Assembly (NCBI GenBank): GCA_019347795.1
Contig: JAHWKS010000214.1
Location: 1 to 7,893, forward strand
From: Planctomycetota bacterium
Lineage (GTDB): Bacteria > Planctomycetota > Planctomycetia > Pirellulales > Pirellulaceae
Direction: 5' to 3'
Length of the DNA stretch: 7,893 nucleotides
The notes beneath the pieces were generated by a model, which saw nothing but the letters and a program-made list of their open reading frames with translations, made no database searches and had not been told where the DNA came from. Positions 5,111-7,893 of this stretch are shown here, piece by piece. Within the stretch, counting starts at the first letter, position 1; each line of letters starts with the position of its first letter. A program made the position numbers and the translations under genes.

Positions 5111-5797
5111 ATGAAAGTCAAGCTTCGCGTACGGCATGGCTCAAATGCGGGCCGGGAACTACCGATCCAAGGCCCCCACTTCATCATCGGCCGGGGCGAC
5201 GGCTGCCACCTCAAGGCGAAGAGCGATATGATCAGCCGCCGCCACTGCGCCGTTATTGTCGGCGAGTCGCAGGTGGCGGTGCGAGACCTCAAAAGCAAGA
5301 ACGGCACGCTCGTGAACGGCGAGCCGATTCAGGGACAGCACATCCTTCAGAGCGAGGACGTGCTTCAGGTCGGCCCGCTGGAGTTTGACGTGCTGATCGA
5401 CCACGCTCTCGGCGCCGCCGCCAAACGGCCCAAGGTGGAGACGGTGAAGGAAGCCGCCGCTCGCACCGCCGGGGAGCCGCAGCCGGATGATATCGAGTCC
5501 GACATCACCTCCTGGCTCGAGGAGGCCGACGAGTTGGACCGGCTTCGCCGCACCGCGCTGCCGGAGACGCGGCAGTTCAAACTGGACGATACCCAGCGGT
5601 TCTCTGTCGCCGATCCCAATACGGGCAACACGGTCGTCGATGAGGCGGCGCTGAAGGATACGATGGCCGAGAAGTCCAAGCGGCCGCTGCCGGACATGAA
5701 GAAGCCCGGCAAGTTGCCGAAGTCGGAAGGCCCGCAGAGCGCCGACACTCGCGAGGCGGCGTCGGAGACGCTCAAGAAGCTGTTCAAGCGGCGTTAA
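5111..5797 (+). CDS. FHA-domain protein, 228 aa
   Basis: The FHA domain occupies roughly residues 3-95 and is a phosphothreonine-binding module. All signature residues are visible: Gly27-Arg28 (FIIGRGDG), Ser42-Arg43-Arg44-His45 (SRRH), Asn64-Gly65 and Asn69 (LKSKNGTLVNG). The rest, residues 96-228, is charged, low in hydrophobics and probably disordered. It carries a short acidic helix (SDITSWLEEADELDRL) and a basic tail, SADTREAASETLKKLFKRR. I remember similar tails in planctomycete FHA proteins, so the end may be a conserved docking helix. There is no membrane segment, so it is probably cytoplasmic, reading Ser/Thr kinase output; no kinase gene is nearby. I chose ATG 5111 over ATG 4910 because the FHA strand starts right at MKVKLRV and AAAAGG lies six bases upstream. 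It has its own promoter candidate and converges on the baeRF gene. Confidence 0.93.
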   Translation: MKVKLRVRHGSNAGRELPIQGPHFIIGRGDGCHLKAKSDMISRRHCAVIVGESQVAVRDLKSKNGTLVNGEPIQGQHILQSEDVLQVGPLEFDVLIDHALGAAAKRPKVETVKEAAARTAGEPQPDDIESDITSWLEEADELDRLRRTALPETRQFKLDDTQRFSVADPNTGNTVVDEAALKDTMAEKSKRPLPDMKKPGKLPKSEGPQSADTREAASETLKKLFKRR

Positions 5798-5827
5798 ACC
5801 TACGGCGAACGCGGCGTGTCTCCCCGC

Positions 5828-5848
5828 CCGCCACAACTCGCGTGGCGG
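5828..5848. terminator. Hairpin between the convergent FHA and baeRF genes
   Basis: CCGCCAC (5828-5834) pairs perfectly with GTGGCGG (5842-5848) around a 7-nt loop. It lies 30 nt after the FHA stop and 13 nt after the baeRF stop, so it could serve both strands. No clean T-run follows on either side. Confidence 0.4.
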
Positions 5849-5861
5849 AATACCTTTCGCG

Positions 5862-7025
5862 TTACGACATCGCGTAGCGGAACACCGCCGCCGCTTGCTG
5901 CGCGTTTTGCGGCATCTTCTCCGGCGGCAGGGCGAAGACGTCTCCTCCCGTGCGGAGGACGGCCGCCGCGGTAAAGTCGAGCATCTCGTCGGTCGGCGAG
6001 GCTTCAGGCTTTCCACCGTTCCCGTTGTTCCCCCGCGCCAGGAACAAGGCCTCGACGCGGCCCACTTCTGCGGCGTCCGCGATACTCTTGAGATCGGTCG
6101 AGATGCGATCGGCGGGCAGCGTGTTGAACTTGCTCAGTTCCTCCTGCTGCCGGGCCTCGAAGTGCGGCTGCACCGCTTCCCACGCGCGGCGGTGCAACTC
6201 CGTCGTGTTCCACTTCTCCGAGCTGCCGAGGACGGTCGCGTCCAGCAGGCCTTTGTAGTGGTTGTGCTCGCGGTAGAGAGCCGCCTCGTACTCCACGCAG
6301 GCCAAGAGCAGCGGCGCCTGCTCCGCCGCCAGCTTCTGCGCGACCGCATTGTCGATCATCTTGAAGAACTCGGCGACTTCGTCCTTGTGCTGGTCCTCGT
6401 CGGATCCCTGGCCGTGAAAGACCGCGCTCCCGGCCGGCTCGGCGCCCAGGCTCCGGTTCGGCCGGCGTTTGCCGCTGTCGCGGGGGCCCCACGAGCGATG
6501 CTGGAGGTGGCTTTGCAGATCCTCGCGCTGCAGCGCCTCGTCCATGTTATCGGCGACGCCCTTGAGTTCGATCTCATCCATCCCCTTGCGCGTCGCCCGG
6601 TAGAGCCGGACTTTCTTTTGACTAAGCGCGAGGACATAGAAGGCGCCGTCGGTGTGCAAGAGCGGCAAGAGCGGCTTGACGAAGAACCGCCGGCCCAAAT
6701 GCACGGTTTCATCGAACGACGCCGGAACTCGATAGTGGCGATAAAACTCCGGCGAGGCGAAAATCGCCATGCCGTCGCTTCGCTGCTTCCAGAACTGCAT
6801 GTCGCCGGCCAGGTCGGTCGGCCGTTTCAGCATCTCGCGGGCGTCGGGACTGCGCATGCCCCACTCGGTGAGCTTCCCCTCCGCCTCGCGCAGCAGGTTC
6901 CGCAGGCGGATCGGGTTCTGCTCAAAATCCCGGCCCGTCCGCTCGGTGGGAAAGTAGATCGACAGACATGGCTCCTTCTCGTGCTCCAGCAACTCATTCA
7001 ATTCGGTTCGGCCGAAGATGTCCAT
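5862..7025 (-). CDS. baeRF family protein (bacterial eRF1/Pelota-like), 387 aa
   Basis: I assign this to the bacterial archaeo-eukaryotic release factor group (Pfam baeRF families; family 3 is my best guess). Such proteins are predicted, mostly from sequence analysis, to act in ribosome rescue or translation quality control. The N-terminal part opens MDIFGRTELNELLEHEKEPCLSIYFPT-like. A middle domain (about 140-290) contains FYVLALSQKKVRLYRA, a long polar loop (177-213) with HGQG at 204-207, and the helix DEVAEFFKMIDNAV. It continues with LLLACVEYEAALYREHNHY. The C-terminal part has DLKSIADAAEVGRVEALFLARG (ending near 332), which resembles the L7Ae-like third domain of eRF1, and ends TGGDVFALPPEKMP and AAVFRYAMS. 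It has no canonical GGQ, signal peptide or membrane segment. The start at 7025 is fixed by AAGGAG eight bases upstream. The epimerase gene ends 52 nt upstream on the same strand, so the two may be co-transcribed. Confidence 0.85.
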   Translation of the reverse strand: MDIFGRTELNELLEHEKEPCLSIYFPTERTGRDFEQNPIRLRNLLREAEGKLTEWGMRSPDAREMLKRPTDLAGDMQFWKQRSDGMAIFASPEFYRHYRVPASFDETVHLGRRFFVKPLLPLLHTDGAFYVLALSQKKVRLYRATRKGMDEIELKGVADNMDEALQREDLQSHLQHRSWGPRDSGKRRPNRSLGAEPAGSAVFHGQGSDEDQHKDEVAEFFKMIDNAVAQKLAAEQAPLLLACVEYEAALYREHNHYKGLLDATVLGSSEKWNTTELHRRAWEAVQPHFEARQQEELSKFNTLPADRISTDLKSIADAAEVGRVEALFLARGNNGNGGKPEASPTDEMLDFTAAAVLRTGGDVFALPPEKMPQNAQQAAAVFRYAMS

Positions 7026-7033
7026 GTTCGTTA

Positions 7034-7039
7034 CTCCTT
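7034..7039 (-). promoter_or_regulatory. Strong ribosome-binding site of the baeRF gene
   Basis: The minus strand reads AAGGAG eight bases before ATG 7025-7023. It is the clearest Shine-Dalgarno site in the window and decides the baeRF start. Confidence 0.8.
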
Positions 7040-7077
7040 AAAGCGCCAAGGTTTCCGCGATTACCTGCTCCCGATGG

Positions 7078-7893
7078 TCAGACGTTTTCGGGAACCGGAA
7101 GGTTGTGCTCCTCGTACCACTTCTTCGGTTCGCTTTGCAGGCCGGCGACGATCTTAGGCAGCGTCCCTCGCAGCGTGTGCTTGGGGCGCCAGCCGAGACG
7201 ATCCTTGGCTCGCGAGACGCTGATCGGGTAGTTCTGATCCGCCAGGTCGATCATCCACGGCTTGATGAATGGTTTGCCCTCGTCGTCCTGGGCCATTTTG
7301 TCCTTCGCCCAGGCGCCGACCTTGGCCGCCGCCTTGGGAATGCGAATGGTGGGCCACTCCTCGCCGTGAATCAGCTCGCCGATGGAGTCCTGCAGCTCCT
7401 CGTAGCTCATGACATCCTCTTCCCCGATCAGGAACCTCTCGCGACGGCCCAGTTCGCCGCGCTTTTCGATGGTTTGCACGAGGCAGGAGACCAAATCGTC
7501 CAGGTGGATGAACGACTGGCCGGAGTCCTTGTCGCCGGGAAAGAAGTAACTTTCCATCTGCTTCTCGTAGATGCGGGCGATCTGCTGGCCGATGGGGATG
7601 GAATGGCCGAAGTCGTCGTAAACCCCGGCGATCCGCAAGATGACGACGGGCACGTCCCCGGCGTATTGATCGATCGTCTGCTCCGCCTCGAGTTTCGACT
7701 CGGGATAGTCCCACTCGGCCTGCGTCGGCGACTGCTCGGTGAGCGGCTCGTCATCCTCGGCCGGCTTCATCACCAGCAGGCTGCTGGAGAAGATGAACTG
7801 CTCCACCTCCGCCGGCGTGTCCCGAAGCTGCTCCAAGAGCCGCTGCGAGCCTTTGACCGTCAGCTCCTCGTACAGGGGACTGGGCTCGCCGGA
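7078..7893 (-). CDS. NAD-dependent epimerase/dehydratase (extended SDR), 5'-truncated
   Basis: The frame is open from the right edge of the window to TGA at 7080-7078, giving 271 visible residues. The N-terminus with the GxxGxxG nucleotide-binding loop lies outside; a TTG at 7836 is internal. Extended-SDR landmarks are FIFSSSLLV (visible 33-41) with the active-site serine region, YPESK (Tyr63, Lys67) as the catalytic YxxxK, and VVILRIAGVYDDFG, the usual R-x-x-x-V/Y segment after it. QSFIHLDDLVSCL matches the FxHxxD motif of epimerases. The C-terminal DLADQNYPISVSRAKDRLGW and PKHTLRGTLPKIV resemble the sugar-epimerase tail. Substrate cannot be read from sequence; nucleotide sugars are typical, but many planctomycete members are uncharacterised. 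It is soluble, with no membrane segment visible. The baeRF gene follows 52 nt downstream on the same strand, which suggests an operon. Confidence 0.92.
   Translation of the reverse strand, partial: SGEPSPLYEELTVKGSQRLLEQLRDTPAEVEQFIFSSSLLVMKPAEDDEPLTEQSPTQAEWDYPESKLEAEQTIDQYAGDVPVVILRIAGVYDDFGHSIPIGQQIARIYEKQMESYFFPGDKDSGQSFIHLDDLVSCLVQTIEKRGELGRRERFLIGEEDVMSYEELQDSIGELIHGEEWPTIRIPKAAAKVGAWAKDKMAQDDEGKPFIKPWMIDLADQNYPISVSRAKDRLGWRPKHTLRGTLPKIVAGLQSEPKKWYEEHNLPVPENV

Noticed and set aside
5895..7157. Plus-strand open frame of 420 codons
   Set aside because: It is the shadow of the baeRF gene. Composition is abnormal and it runs across the real ribosome-binding site and intergenic gap.

Overview
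The window looks like a chromosomal piece of a high-GC planctomycete, most likely Pirellulales-like. This is inferred from the gene repertoire and protein style: a split glycine decarboxylase (GcvPB), a short lipoyl/octanoyl-transfer protein, an FHA protein whose start and tail resemble planctomycete proteins I remember, a baeRF-type release-factor relative, and mostly weak Shine-Dalgarno signals. No rRNA, tRNA, transposase, integrase or CRISPR array is visible.

Layout, left to right. (1) 2-1114 (+): a Tm-1-like/UPF0261 protein, cut at its 5' end by the window edge. Its last codons and stop lie inside a 37-nt-armed inverted repeat (1098-1184) built from tandem decamers. (2) 1185-2610: a hairpin-rich, gene-poor stretch holding two small minus-strand genes, a 113-aa DUF5713 protein and a 94-aa unnamed protein. 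Short repeats and hairpins flank both, and the DUF5713 gene is less GC-rich than its surroundings. (3) 2611-4808 (+): gcvPB and a lipoate/octanoate-transfer gene joined by an ATGA stop/start overlap. The first acts in glycine cleavage, and the second very likely supplies the lipoyl (octanoyl) group that GcvH and the 2-oxoacid dehydrogenases need. (4) 5111-5797 (+): an FHA-domain protein behind a roughly 240-nt leader with a plausible promoter. (5) 5862-7893 (-): a baeRF gene (eRF1/Pelota-related, predicted ribosome-associated) downstream of an NAD-dependent epimerase/dehydratase whose N-terminus lies outside the window.

The FHA and baeRF genes converge on a hairpin at 5828-5848. The gcvPB-lipM pair is the only clear functional unit. 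The epimerase-baeRF pair has operon-like spacing but no obvious biochemical link.

I do not see a convincing new multi-gene system. The points most worth following are the decamer inverted repeat, the G-Q-G-bearing loop of the baeRF protein at the place where eRF1 carries GGQ, the catalytic-type cysteine that makes the lipoate gene look like LipM rather than a ligase, and the repeat-bracketed small genes upstream of gcvPB, where the gcvPA partner is missing.
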